Assembly: GCA_018907035.1 (NCBI GenBank)
Contig: JACCIC010000022.1
Coordinates: 1,612,501 to 1,676,500, forward strand
Direction: 5' to 3'
Source: Sycobia sp. Sy_11
Taxonomy: Eukaryota > Arthropoda > Insecta > Hymenoptera > Epichrysomallidae
Length of the DNA stretch: 64,000 nt
Shown: in pieces, positions 22,668 through 35,389 of the stretch
Layout of the letters: the number at the start of each line of letters is the position of its first letter
Numbering within the stretch: the stretch's first letter is position 1
Program-made: the position numbers and the translations under genes
Notes under the pieces: generated by a model
Seen by the model: the letters and a program-made list of their open reading frames with translations, nothing else
The model's database searches: none
Told to the model about the DNA's origin: nothing

Positions 22668-23064
22668 CTAATTATTAAACTAACAACTTTTTTGTAAAAA
22701 GTTTAGCTTCAAAAACTTAAATTCAAAACAATATCTAAACATGGTTATCATATTTCAAAGACATTCTCATTAGTTCAACAATAATTTATTATATAAGTAC
22801 CATTTTTCTCCATCATAGTCTTATATTACCTCACATCTATTGTCAACGTTATATCTTGGTTTGTAGATGTATATATGTATGTATGTGTATATGTATATAT
22901 CTATATATATTGGCGTAAGCAACACACGAGGCTGAAGAAAAAATTCTGTTTCAAAGAAAGAAAGACTCGGAACGAAGCGCTCAAAGCTCTGTATTTGCTT
23001 TATCATTTACCACATCTCGCCCCCCCCCCTACTAACGAAACGTGGCAGAAATGCATGGAAATGC

Positions 23065-23235
23065 AAGCGGAAATAGACTGCTTTTGATTGGCAATCGTGC
23101 GAATTGCATTACTTTTCGTCAGGAAACGATTTATAATAGATTATGGTATGTCAGTATAGAGCAGTATAAATCGTTTTCTGATGAAAAGTAATGCAATTAC
23201 CACGATTAGCAACAGAAACTGGCCAATTTCCGCTT
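23065..23235. repeat. Inverted repeat with 71-bp arms
   Basis: Arms 23065-23135 and 23165-23235 pair without any gap, with 57 of 71 positions complementary, around a 29-nt spacer. The inner half is nearly perfect: over the last 34 positions next to the spacer there are two mismatches. RNA from either strand would fold into one long hairpin. It could be a small-RNA precursor, a palindromic MITE or a simple inverted duplication. I recognise no known microRNA seed. Confidence 0.85.
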
Positions 23236-23759
23236 ATATTTTTAATCATTTCTATCACATATCGCTTGATCTGAATACGAGAATCCTTTTTAGTCCTATT
23301 TCTCAGTGACTTATAGAATCTACCATTTTTTAAATGCTTTGAAATAAAATCTAAAGGTTGGCGCAGTTAACTGTTTATGTGTATTATCTTAGTTTTCGAC
23401 TCCAAATTATGAATTGTGCCGTTCTTATAAGGGGTCAATTTTTTTTTAACTTTCTTAAGCTAAGAAAAGAATTTTCTTGATGCAAAAGACAACAGAATAT
23501 ATAATATATAATAGAAACGATTTTTTTTCATTGTAAACGCATAAAATATGTTAGTGTTCTACGCAATAACACTCAACAGATGTCGATGGAGAATTTAAAA
23601 TTCGCTGGTTTTCGCTGCGCAAACTATTTGGGATCTACTAGTTTTAGTTGGGGACGTTGATTTAATATAATCGAGGGCTGAAACACACCTTCAAACATAT
23701 ACCTACACGAATCGAAAACAAACTCATACGCTCTCAAACGCACGCATCGTCTAGCTTTA

Positions 23760-24175
23760 AGGCAATTCCACCTATTCAGGCACGCGTGCCTTCAGCTCTT
23801 CGCACTCGTCGCGCGATACAATGGACATGGCAGTATGTGACCCCGTATAATACAGGCTATGCACTGTTGCGAGACCGACACCGCGAATAAAACGGAATTC
23901 GACAAATACAATGTCGAAGCCGCGCGCGCGTCCGCTGATCGCCAGGTCACAAGAGTCGCCGTAGCGGCATCGGTTTCGTTCGAGGATTCGTTCTAAGCCT
24001 TCATTATTTCTCCTTCTGGCCCTAGTTTTCCAATTATTACGCACACGCGCGCGTAGACACACAGGGAAACACAATTACTCATCGCGATGAGAGCCAGGGA
24101 GAAATAGAGCTCGAAAAAACACCTTTCAGAGATATCTCGCGCGCGCGCATGTGTGTAGGGCGAACGAACGTTCCT
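23760..24175. other. CpG-rich block holding repeat copy B
   Basis: GC-rich, with CG-dinucleotide runs at about 23926 and 24139. A 100-codon minus-strand frame (23772-24074) reads through the dispersed repeat and has no recognised domain. Confidence 0.35.
23932..24076. repeat. Dispersed repeat, copy B
   Basis: 145-bp partner of 22525-22667, about 1.4 kb away in the same orientation. Confidence 0.8.
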
Positions 24176-25471
24176 TTTAGTATATAATTGGGAACTCTGG
24201 CTGTTATAGCTCTCTATTTTCTGTTACGATCAATTGCGAATTTTTTCTTAACTGTTCTGAAGCAATTTCTTGGAGCTATAACGAAATAAAACGAGAAGAT
24301 ATTTCAAACGTTGACATTTTTTGAATTTATATGTTTCGGAGTTGGATTATCAAGTGTTGTCGGACTATAAGGAAAGATTCTAAATAATATATTCAATGGA
24401 AAAAAGATTATTTTTGTGAATTTTTTAAAAAATTTGTTAAATATTATAGAAATTATTATAAAAAACATTTATCAATCATAGATGAATACATTTTAAAGGG
24501 CTTATGGTTGCATTTCTACGTCAATTGAAAATGTTGCTATAAAACATTATCAACAAGGTTTTGGAAATAAAATTCGCGTGTTTATATACTCTTCAATTTG
24601 TTTCGTGATTGTACAGAAATATACAGACTAAACCTGTAAGTGCACGGTATAATATAGTATATATTATTATAATATTACAAATACAGATCTGTAATATTAT
24701 TTAAAACGCAGAAATTTTTGGATGATCGATAAAAATTAATTTTGATAGTCACTGATTAATATATATGTGTTCGTCAATTAATGTTAACTTAAACGCATTT
24801 TTTCGATCTCGAATTAAATGTCATGGGTGTTTCTTTGAATGATTACTTATTAATCACAGGATCGCTAGTGTTCTAAACTAAAGTGTTCTAATCTCAAGTG
24901 TTCAAATTATGTTTAACTTCCCAGATAATCAATATATATATAGTTTCAACTAATAATTTCAAATTCATTAATAGCTGTAGTTTTTTAAGCAATTTTATAG
25001 CATATGCGGACATTCAAACTATTCTTATTTCTAAATTTAATTCACAGTATATATACTTTATTATATTTTTTTTTTTAAATTTGTCATTATCGTTAGTATT
25101 AGAGACAAAGAAAAATTTTGCTCCATTATTATCTATTTTAAATTCGACATTATAGAATCAATATAATTCTATTAAATGTAATCCTATACACTACAATATG
25201 TATTTATTGCTGTTCTATACAGCAACCACTGTGTAGTATAAACATAAAAAGATCCATAAAACGTACAATTTTTCAAAATTCCAATATCTCGCTGCTTTTT
25301 CCCAGTCGAAACGATCGATCCAACTGAATGGAGTTTGCGTGTAAAATAACAGTGAATACGTCAAGTGCGGCTTATTCAACTTGTGATATATTCGCATGAA
25401 TATAATATACAACATCGCTCTCAAAACGCGACTCTTGTTTGTTACTATTCAAAACGTGTTCTACCGTTACG

Positions 25472-25472
<1 letters not shown>

Positions 25473-25526
<54 letters not shown>
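25473..25526. repeat. (TA)n microsatellite
   Basis: 54 bp of TA. Confidence 0.97.
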
Positions 25527-25532
<6 letters not shown>

Positions 25533-25609
25533 TACGGAGATACAGAGATTATATAGGGGTTGCTGGATTAAAAGCAAGATTTCTCTATGCGGCGAGAGCA
25601 CTTTTCATT

Positions 25610-25613
<4 letters not shown>

Positions 25614-25662
<49 letters not shown>
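25614..25662. repeat. (TA)n microsatellite
   Basis: 49 bp of TA, followed by short CA runs. Confidence 0.97.
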
Positions 25663-25670
<8 letters not shown>

Positions 25671-27640
25671 CAAACATACATATGCACACGCTATTTTTTC
25701 TCTATCCATACATAATTTAAACATAACGACTCGCAGTTTGAAATTTTAGACTCTATTCAAAGTTCTATTTAATTAGTTGTGTATTACCCTTTGAATCGTA
25801 TTATACGCTCTATAAAGTCTCGTATGCATCATACACGAAAGGTTACTTCGTTAATTGTTAATATACTCTTGAATGGTGCTCTGTTCGTTGAAATGTTTCA
25901 AGTTTAAGTATGTACACCCGCTAAAAATTTCAATGTCCCCGTTAAATTTAATTATATAAATTAATTTAATATTAGGAAAAGCGATGCTCGGCATTATGAA
26001 CGAATTAATTAAAATAAGCGGCGTGCTAATTCGGCATATGTGGAGTACTGATATATTTATTTATTTATTAAATAAGCATTTATTTAATTAATATGATATT
26101 AAATCTTTGAAAAATCATATATAAATTTTAATGAATGTTTTGTATCTTTAAGGAGAAAATAATTAACGAAATTATTATAATATCTATTTAATTAAAATAG
26201 TAGACAAATTGAAAAAGTCATTTTATTCATAGGTTAAGAGAATGCATTTAATTCATCAATTGATAGAACGTTTAAAATAAAAGCGCCATCGAGTATGGCC
26301 GTATTAAATGGGAATCTAGATGATACCCATGTATTTTAGAAAATTATTTTACGCCTTTAAATAAATTTCAAAGTATCGGAAATTTCATAATCCTAATCAC
26401 ATTACTATCACATTATAAACAAAACTAATCACTACTTATCACATTATAAACAAAAAACTAATTGTTCATAAATTTAATTACTGCTTTTTTAGAATTAAAA
26501 TAATTGTCCATGAATAATCTTTCATTTTCAATTAGTTTTTTTGAATCGTAAAATTTTAAGATCACATGATTGTATCTTCCATCTCACGATCCCTAATCTG
26601 TTGTCTGAAACTACAAATTAGAAATTTTTAATTTTTTTCGCGCTTCGAAATCTCAATACTTAACCGATATTATAGTTTTTGTCATGGGCTGAGAAGATTA
26701 TTTTAAATTTGATACTCCAAGGGGTCTTTGACCCTTGTCTATGCGTCTGTATTGATGGAGAAAAAAAAGAATATAGATAATAAGATTATTAAATGAACCG
26801 TATATGAGGTGGTTCGAGCGCAACTAACGAGTGAAAGAAATGCTATAAGAATAAATATTTTTGTCTTTTAATAAATATTATAAAAAAACATGGATGGAGG
26901 TCGACGATGTGTTTGTAAACAAAGCACATATAAATTATCACAGCGGTGCTCGTGTCAAATTAATGTAATAAGCCTTTTAATTCATTTTCGATTCTATTTG
27001 ATTTTTCAAGCGTTGACGATATTATTTTTAAGTTCCATAACTGTTAGATTTAACCATAAATCAATAAAATTCTTCAGTTTTTAACAGAGATGAATAAATA
27101 TCTTTTTGAACTGATAAATAAACATATTTCAGATCCATAAAATGTATCTGCAGCACATAAAGCATGCCATATGTACTATTTTCAAAAAATTTTTCTCGAA
27201 CATTCGCGTACAACTTCGTTTGATATTTTTCTATTTTCGTCTGATATTTTTTTTATTTCTTCGTGCATCGTTAAGTCTGTGAAGTCATAACAAAATATAA
27301 GAATAAAAAATAATAAACATAATCTCCAGGACGGAACCATGAAATTGCGAACATGACGAAAGTAATGAACGCAGCGACTTTTCTCCTATTTATTTTTCTT
27401 TTGATTCGAATGTTCCCAAGTGTGTATGTGTGTGTGTGTTGTCTTAATGCAGTTTCATGCATATGAATATATATAAAAACAGAATGGTGTATGAAACAAC
27501 TGTTTGGACTATATACAATTTCATATGGTTTCATTTTTCAATAACTTTTTTATAAATAACAATTAATTTTATTTCATAGAATTTAAATTCTTAACTTTGA
27601 TATACGAGACAGCCATAAATACAATTTGCTCTCCGCACAT

Positions 27641-28141
27641 TGTTTATGGGGCTCGTATTCTTTTCAAGGCGTCTATGTTTACTTAACTGGGAGATACGGA
27701 ACGCCAGGCCGCTGGAGCGCCGGCGATGACCGCGTACGAGTTTAGTTAATCTTCAGTTGTCGAATCGTGCAGTCTAAAACTTACACTATCGTCCAGACGT
27801 CCTCTCCTCTTCTTATTTTATAACATTTCGTAAGGAGGCCGCTCGCCTTGCAAGTGAATTCGTTCGTTGGCGAATTCAAACAAGATTCGCGTCGCAACGC
27901 TCGAATCTCCACGAGATTCACGTCGCAACGCTCGAATCTCTGGGAGAGCACATCTCCCGACGAGTTCAGTACTCGTCGCACGCAACGTGCAAAACTTATA
28001 ACTAACAATAACTGCTCGCACCTTCGAATCTTTGTCATCAGGGGTTTTTATGCCGCTAGGCTTTTCCCCTTTCATACGAGCCAATAAAACAACTGTATAT
28101 TTGGCTCAATTGTTGTACTTTTATTTGTGAACCTAATTACA
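27641..28141 (+). other. CpG-rich block, possible solo LTR
   Basis: Runs from TGTTTATGGGG to CTAATTACA, so it can be framed as TG...CA, with AATAAA at about 28083 some 55 bp before the end. It contains two 31-bp tandem units (27883-27944). Solo LTRs of gypsy-type elements look like this. No target-site duplication is visible and no second copy lies in the window, so it could equally be regulatory DNA. Confidence 0.25.
27883..27944. repeat. Two-copy 31-bp tandem repeat
   Basis: Units start AGATTCGCGTCGCAACG and AGATTCACGTCGCAACG, exactly 31 bp apart, sharing CGCAACGCTCGAATCTC. Confidence 0.9.
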
Positions 28142-28373
28142 TCTGTATTTCTATCCTTTTTCCATTTTTTATTATTCCCTTCAATCTTATATTTTTTGTG
28201 CTAATATTTATAAAATAAAAACGGGATTTAGTCGTGTTGACTAGATCTCGATGCAACAACAACAATGCAATTAGCTTCAACGATTGGATCATCTTCGGCT
28301 CCCATGAATTATATATATATTTTTTTTATTTAATAACCTTTTGAACCCATAAGGTCCATTTAGGTAAATGAAT

Positions 28374-28380
<7 letters not shown>

Positions 28381-28429
<49 letters not shown>
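28381..28429. repeat. (TA)n microsatellite
   Basis: 49 bp of TA. Confidence 0.97.
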
Positions 28430-28435
<6 letters not shown>

Positions 28436-29313
28436 TTTCAGCATCGGTTTCCCGCTTCGTATACAGCACAGCCGTATCTTGTTGCTTGCCAGGGAAAAGA
28501 AAATGAAATAATGGAAGCCTAAGCATCGCATACACGTGTATTAGCCTATCTAGGTTCCCCGCTTATTAACCCGCGACCCTGCAATACGGAATGCACGATT
28601 AAAAAGAAAAATACGGAACTCCTGTATTGTATAAGAATAATACAAATTATAATAGCGAGGCTAGCCTCGTATACCCGAGCAATCGATCATAATATAACTT
28701 ATAAGCTTATACTCCATCGTTTGAGCTTTGATTTAATTATACCCCATTCCGAGCTGATAGGATATACGCATCCATTTTGAGAGCGACAAGATCGACCAAC
28801 ATTCGAGCAAAAGGAAAAAGAAAGACGTTGTTTTGGAAATGATATAGGGTTTGGAATGGAAAAATAGGAGTGGGACAAAGAGGAGAGAGAGGGAGAGAGA
28901 GACAGAGAAAAAGTTAACTAGAGAGATGTAGATTCATCATTTGATACCGAAATAAAGAAACAATACACAAAATATACTACTTATTTACATTTAATATACG
29001 ATTAAAAATTTATAAGCGTTTCAAATAACGATTTGATTATTTATCTAAAATACAGTAAAAAATGATATATATTAGTCGATATAAAATTGCATTGAAACTA
29101 TACAAAATAACCAAAAATCAATGATTTAAAAATTGTCATAGACAATTTAAAGTTTTCTATAAAATTAAAATATAAATAAAATTAAAACATTAATAAATTA
29201 TTACTATTAACAGAAAATAATTTAATATACAATACAAAGGTTTTTTAGAGGCACATATTTTATTAATATAAATTTAATTAATAGAGAACACTATACGATA
29301 AGAAACAATAAGG

Positions 29314-29317
<4 letters not shown>

Positions 29318-29364
<47 letters not shown>
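29318..29364. repeat. (GA)n microsatellite
   Basis: 47 bp of GA. Confidence 0.97.
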
Positions 29365-29366
<2 letters not shown>

Positions 29367-30404
29367 AAGATGTTTAATGATACAGGAAGTACGAGAAAGA
29401 ATGGTAAATGAATTACACAATTTTAACTACTGACAGGTTTGTTTAATAAAAATGTTATTAAAAATACGTTGAAATGATGTTAGAGTAGGGAGCTTTCGGA
29501 TGGTTTGGATGAGGAAGAAATTTTAAAACTAAGCTAAGATATAAAAATTTGTCTCAGCAATCTGTGAAAGTACTGTGGGGTGGCTTGTGACACAGGATAT
29601 TCCCATAGGGGTCGAGGCCTTATATATGTTGAGAAATATTTGAAGAGGTTGGCGGGTCAACCGTTGTCACAAAATCTGTCAAGATGGCAGTCTATAATAT
29701 AATTTCAAGAACGTGTAGCCTAAATTATCACAGATTTCGAAATTCTTCTGAGTATGAAAAGAATCACTTACTTTACAAGGGTCGATCCAAAAGTCCACCT
29801 TCGTTTTTCTAGGTGAAATGGAAGGTTTAACCGTTGATACTTACAGTAAACAGTATTATAGAAATGAAGTTGAATCTTGTTGTGTTACAGTATCAGATAT
29901 TTTCCATGGTATTATGGTAGGACTGAGAGACGAGCAGAATAGAAGGAACGAACCCATCACGGAATGTATGTCTAAGTATCTAGGCCCTAACTCTCTGTCG
30001 CAGCTATTAGTTGTGATAGAATAAAGGCATGCAACGCCAGAAAAAAGCATAATAGATCAGGATGTTAGAATCGAGCTGTTTAAAATTATAGATAGTAAGC
30101 ATATTTTTTGATGCAGTTTCGGATAACGGAGATGCGAATGGAGACTTCAATGAAATCATCACTATCGATGAAAGAGATCTCTGATTTCGAACAATTGCGA
30201 ATTAATATTGAATCATCAACAACGTAGAAATAATCAAGTCAAGTATCAGAGGTAGCAGTGTGCGGCATTTGAAGGTCTAGATGCAAGGGTTCTTGTGATT
30301 CCATTCTCTAAGATATCTCTAGTAGTTGAATAAGGATACCAGATCTGTATAGAGGAGTGAATAGAAAAGAGAGAGAAAGACAGAGAGCCAGGAACAGTGG
30401 AGAA

Positions 30405-30406
<2 letters not shown>

Positions 30407-30449
<43 letters not shown>
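30407..30449. repeat. (TA)n microsatellite
   Basis: 43 bp of TA. Confidence 0.97.
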
Positions 30450-30452
<3 letters not shown>

Positions 30453-30544
30453 CGAGAGAGCCCCAGCTCTGATGGGGTACTCTGCTGCCACTTCTGCTGC
30501 TGCAGCGCTAACCTAATATTCTATATATATACTATATATGTATA

Positions 30545-30608
30545 TATATAAAGTTTGATGGTCGGACGAGAGGAGTGAGAGAGCGAGTGCGGTCAGGAGG
30601 CTACATGT
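30545..30608 (+). repeat. Dispersed repeat, inverted partner at 37.8 kb
   Basis: AAGTTTGATGGTCGGACGAG, then AGGAGTGAG, then GTGCGGTCAGGAGGCTACAT recurs in reverse complement at 37762-37830. Both copies border (TA)n-type DNA. Confidence 0.75.
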
Positions 30609-30835
30609 CCAGACTTCATCAATCATCGCCCGATAAAGCCCGTCGAAAGAGTCGATTCACCATTTCGGCGCGCGGGATCAAGACTCTCCGACTCGCCCCC
30701 CCCCCTCCGCTACTGCCCGTTCCCTACGACTTTCCACGAGTTGGCAGATTGACATTCGCCCTTCGGTCTCCTTCACTTTTCGAATATAAGCGTCTCCACG
30801 ATGCAGTCGAAAACCTTTATATATACCTATAATAG
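30609..30835. other. Short CpG-rich block
   Basis: GC-rich with a C run near 30700. The 85-codon frame over it has no recognisable domain. Confidence 0.3.
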
Positions 30836-30839
30836 AAGG

Positions 30840-32817
30840 GAAGGGATGGGGGGGGGGGTTATAGATCTATGTTTTTGTACACCCCTCGCTATTTATTTAT
30901 CTATATAAATCGCAAATTCGAGTTTACATTTGCATTGGTTTTATTTTTTTAAATTGAAAAATTTGAAGTGCATCTCTTATCAGTCGAGATCGGTAGAGAG
31001 CACGCAAAGAAATGTTCTTCTAATAATACAACTTTCTTCTCTATAAATAAAAAATTTGCAGATTTTGACACCTGCAAAAAATTTGGCTTTTATGGATAAA
31101 AAGATGTGAAGTATTAAAAAAACCAAATTGTACATACGTTTAGAATTGTGCACACGTAGAAAAGTATTCGTTTTTCTATTTCACGATTTTGAACGAGAAA
31201 AATAAGATGCAATTGAACTGTTCATTATAACTGAGTGTATCAACTACGTGTGGTGAACATTTGCTCTGCGCGTAACTGGAAAATTATACTTTTGAAATAT
31301 TATCCAGGTCGACGTGAAATCCAACTTCTTAAAAGTCATTTCTTGTAGATTATGTGGATAACCGAATTAAAAATTGACTTCGCAAATGATCGTCATGTAA
31401 TTGACATTCTTCGTAATATTCGAATCTTGATGCATAAAAAATGAAATTTTGACGTATATATATTTTTGGCTTAAATAACTTAACATATCTGACAATCATT
31501 CATATTGAATTTTACAAGAGGTTTAATTTACAAGAATTTTTTGACTTTAGCGGTTATAAGATTTTCAGTTAAAAATTCAATAAACAATAAGTACAATTTT
31601 AGAAGAAAGACTTTTTGAAGTACCGTTAATGAATATGTAATATTTATGATCGTATGTAGTAATTTATTATGTACACTTATGTATAGTAAAATTGTTTATA
31701 TAAAGTAGTTTATTCGTTCTACTAGGAAACCCTTTGCGGAGTAGTAACTATCCGTATTAAATTAACTACTAATAATTTTAGCCAGATATTTACCGTAATG
31801 TTATACGAATCTAGAAACTTGTTGAATCGAATCGATAAAAAATGAAAGATTTGATCGAACTGAACCATATGCGGAAGAAGAGCAGTTCTTTTATTTAAGA
31901 TTATGCTACATAACCTCCCGATATATACGATTAGAATATAAAAAAATCTTATGTTCTAGAGTAGTTTTCAAGGCAAATTCAGATTTAGCGTTTTAAAATC
32001 TGCCCAAAAGCTGATTTGATTTGATATGCACAAGTCGTACATTTGTATCATAATGTCACGTTATGAAATAATTCCATATGAAACAGATTATAGAAAAACT
32101 AAGCATCATTAAAATAGTTTATACTTATCCTTCTCTCTCACTCATCACTACTAAAATAACCTGCTGTTCAATTTTTTCTTTCCAACGTGCGTGATAGCGC
32201 ATATTTCAACCTATAACAGTAATATCAATTAAAAAAAATCATTAAACTGCTTTATTATTCGACCAATAATGTCAGTTTAGAAAACCTGTGCGCGAGTGTT
32301 TCGTTAAAAAAACGTTGTAAATCAACTGGTATGAAGAAAAGTTTTTAATTCTAATACTATAGCAAATCTAAAAAGGTATGTTTGAAAATAATCTGCGAAC
32401 GATTCGCTATAGTATAATTTAATCTGTGTTCATTAATTTAGTCGTTGTTCTTTTTTAAGTATACAATTCATTCTTTTCATTTTGTTATATCCAACTTTTG
32501 GTTAAATTTTATGAATCCATTCGTTCTAGATAAACATTATTAAAAAAATAATGCAATGGTCTTTTAGTCGAAATTTACATATATAGAAATTAAATTAATA
32601 GAGAAACGAGCTTGTAAGTAGAAGTGTTAGTTGGTAGAAAGTACTACTATAAGGATTATCTGCCTAACCTATCCACATATGCAAGCCTGTAGTATTTTAA
32701 TTTAGCCTCTCTTTCTATCATGTAAACGAATCCACCTACAGACGGTTTCAGGGTTTACAATCTCTTTTTATATAATATATCTATGCTTTCATACACACGC
32801 ACATACAAACACACATT

Positions 32818-32822
<5 letters not shown>
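30840..32822. other. Gene-free AT-rich DNA
   Basis: Begins with a G homopolymer run near 30850. Nothing else recognised. Confidence 0.45.

Positions 32823-32871
<49 letters not shown>
32823..32871. repeat. (TA)n microsatellite
   Basis: 49 bp of TA. Confidence 0.97.
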
Positions 32872-32875
<4 letters not shown>

Positions 32876-32939
32876 ATATATAATTTTCGTGAAAAATTAG
32901 ACGAATTTCTTTAAGGCATCGTAAACGGAGCGTGAATTC

Positions 32940-33760
32940 TGCGCATCTGTGTTTTCATACAATAATATCGATGACTGGGTGACCTCCCCCCTCGTTATAT
33001 TATTGAAAAAATATAATATAAGTATCGCAACCGGCCTCCGGGGAGACGGGGCGAGAGAAGGGGATTTAAAACATTAAAGCTGTGAAATTCGTTATGCGAG
33101 CGCACGGTAAATACGTAATTACACGCGGTTGTAACGGAGTATTTGAATTTCAGATCACCTCCCACTCGTGCCCTCGGTATTGGCCGGCAAAGAACGTTCA
33201 TCGGAAATGCGCGCGCATAAATATTCGATGTAAGGCTTGTTTTCCAAAAAAAAAAAAAAAAAAACATTTGAAACGGCGGTATCAGGTGGTGGTCTACTTG
33301 GGAGATGAATACTCCGTATTCCCAGGAAACTAAGGGTCAGCGGACCTTTGTCGGTGGGAAAGAGTAGAACTTGCGCCACCGCCTTCCCGTGACCCCCTGC
33401 TCCCCTCGCACCGGATACCCGAGTGCTTGCGCGTGCAGCGCGAATATTCGAAGAAGGCCACATCATTAGGGGATATTCACTGCGGGCGCGTGGCGAATTT
33501 TCCAGCGCGCGGCGATTCTCCGGTCATCGCAGCGGTACGCCCGCGCACCTCGAAACTTTCGAGCGGCGCGGCGCACGAGCTTCCCTCCATGTACATCGTC
33601 GTGGGTACGGACTGAAGTGAACGCAATAGCATATATATATATATATATATAAATGCAGGCGGTTAGTCGTGGCGCGATCAGCGCTAGTTGGCTAACCGCA
33701 AAAGCGAGCCCAACTTTCGCTCGGTTCCCCCTGCGTTTTCCCGCATCAACCCCTATTTTG
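32940..33760. other. CpG-rich block
   Basis: High GC, with a 20-bp A run (33245-33264) and short (TA)n at 33631-33651. Frames of 60-100 codons occur on both strands at once, as expected from low AT content. Candidate regulatory DNA or untranslated exon. No splice signals that I trust. Confidence 0.3.
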
Positions 33761-33764
33761 TCTT

Positions 33765-33767
<3 letters not shown>

Positions 33768-33826
<59 letters not shown>

Positions 33827-33855
33827 ATCTCTCTCTCTCTCTTTCTATCTCTATC
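33768..33855. repeat. (CT)n tract
   Basis: About 55 bp of pure CT, then interrupted CT. Confidence 0.97.
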
Positions 33856-34379
33856 CTGCTATCATTCACCCTCGGTCCTTTTTTTCTTCAATTGAGTTTC
33901 GGGATTCAGGCTAAACTATAGTAACTTTTGAAAATTACCATATCTTTCGTCTCCGGGACAAATCGGATAATGTGGCGTGCAGGTGGACATAGGTACGCGT
34001 CGTGTATTACATGGGAGAATTAAGCGGATGAAAAACTGAGAAAGACAAAAACCATTATCGAAAGACCATTGATGTAACGTGTTTACGGAGTTGTATAAAG
34101 TTGAAATTAGTGGCTTTACGTAAGTATTGGATATGTAAGGATCGTCAATAATTTTTTTGTCTGTATAAATGAGCCTCTACTGATGTAAGAATGCGAATGA
34201 ATAAATAATTGTAATAAATAGTATATTATATCTTTAATTATTACTAATGGTAAATGAATACTCGTACAGTACAATTCTTCTGCGCTGTAGTTTTTAAAAT
34301 GTTATATTCCCGATAAATAACTGAAAAGGAGCACCTAATTAGAATATATCGCACCTTTTCAGAGTAGTATTTGAAGTAG

Positions 34380-34870
34380 GATTAGAATCTTTTGGATATT
34401 CGAAAAATTCGAACAATTGTGCGAACTTTCACATTGTTTAAATTTTTCAGTTGTTCGCTCATTTCAGCTCTTCAAGCACATAGAATTATTCAGACATTTC
34501 AATTACTTGAGCTAATCGAATTATTCGAAAATTCCAACCGTTCCTGTTGATCTATTTGACGAGTACGTACAAACAACAGTAATCGAACTGTTATGTAAAA
34601 CATTAGGAGCATATAAGCTTTTTGATATGCGAACAATGAAAACGTTTTGAAAGCTGAAATATTTGAATTCATCGAACAGTTTGAGCAGCTCTAACGGCTG
34701 AAGTGTTCGATCTGCTCGAATGTCTGAAATGCTCGAATGTCCGCAATGCTCGAATGTTTCGTTCTATCAGTTCGTGCACTTTGAATTGCACAAACACCTC
34801 GAATATGTCCGAACAATACAAAACGAAAGTCGCATCGCTAATTAAGGCCAATGAATTACCAAAATCGGTC
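34380..34870. repeat. Degenerate TTCGA-rich repeat, copy 1
   Basis: Dense in short variants of TTCGAA, CTCGAATG and GAACTGTT. A run of three TGCTCGAATGTC-type units lies at 34712-34760. Text such as GAAAGCTGAAATATTTGA and ATCGAACTGTTA has counterparts at 46715-46925. Probably a diverged dispersed repeat. No coding call. Confidence 0.45.
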
Positions 34871-34879
34871 AAACCCGTA

Positions 34880-35389
34880 AATTGTATTGCCATCTGATCG
34901 ATTTATCAAATATCTTACTCCAGTCTCTACTCTGTTCTCAGATCTCCGAGCACAGCTACCGGCACGGTCGATTCAACCGCCCCTTCAGTCAGATCCCGCA
35001 TCTTACAGCAAGAGACACGACTTCGACCGGCGTGATATGGGCGGCGGACGCTGCCTGACGGGTCCCCACCGGTGCCTTGCCACTGCCCAGCCCGCGCAAA
35101 AGTGACGGACGAAGTGCACTGCTACCTCGTCCCCCATCCACACCGCTCAACCTTCGCTCCCATCCTCTTTCTCTCTCTTGCTCTCTCTATTGACTCACGT
35201 GCGGACACGGCTCCTTACGCCATCCCATCCCTGCACTTTGCGCCGCGCGATTTATGTGAAAGCGCTCTGGCGGACGCGTGGGGGCGCAGAAGAAGAGAGA
35301 CGACGGCGAGTCGCGCCAGCAGAGCTGCGAAAAAGGTGGGGGAAGAGGAGGAGGACGTGGAGGAGGAGGAGAGGCTGTGCGGCGCCAGT
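34880..35389 (+). promoter_or_regulatory. GC-rich 5' region of the signal-peptide exon
   Basis: GC-rich DNA leading into the ATG at 35390, expected to hold the 5' untranslated region and perhaps the start site. Initiator-like TTCAGTCAG occurs near 34985. Purine-rich AGGAGGAGGA runs precede the ATG. Upstream ATGs occur in other frames (about 35034 and 35252). The exact transcription start, or an acceptor if this is a second exon, is not determinable by eye. Confidence 0.35.

Larger units (their letters stand above)
24180..27600. other. Gene-free AT-rich DNA
   Basis: Nothing recognised apart from the two (TA)n tracts listed separately. Open frames at 25365-25749 are translations of TA repeats. 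Confidence 0.45.
28142..30406. other. Gene-free DNA with microsatellites
   Basis: (TA)n at 28381-28429 and (GA)n at 29318-29364. Near 29778 a short AAGGGTCGATCCAAAAGT resembles a mariner terminal repeat, but no transposase text follows. An ATG frame at 29818-30024 (68 codons) has a weak Gag-like look (RDEQNRRNEPITECMSKY) that I cannot confirm. Confidence 0.35.

Noticed and set aside
29778..30030. Gag-like or mariner-edge remnant
   Set aside because: The terminal-repeat-like string is short and one-sided; the 68-codon frame has only a weak resemblance to Gag. A profile search would be needed.
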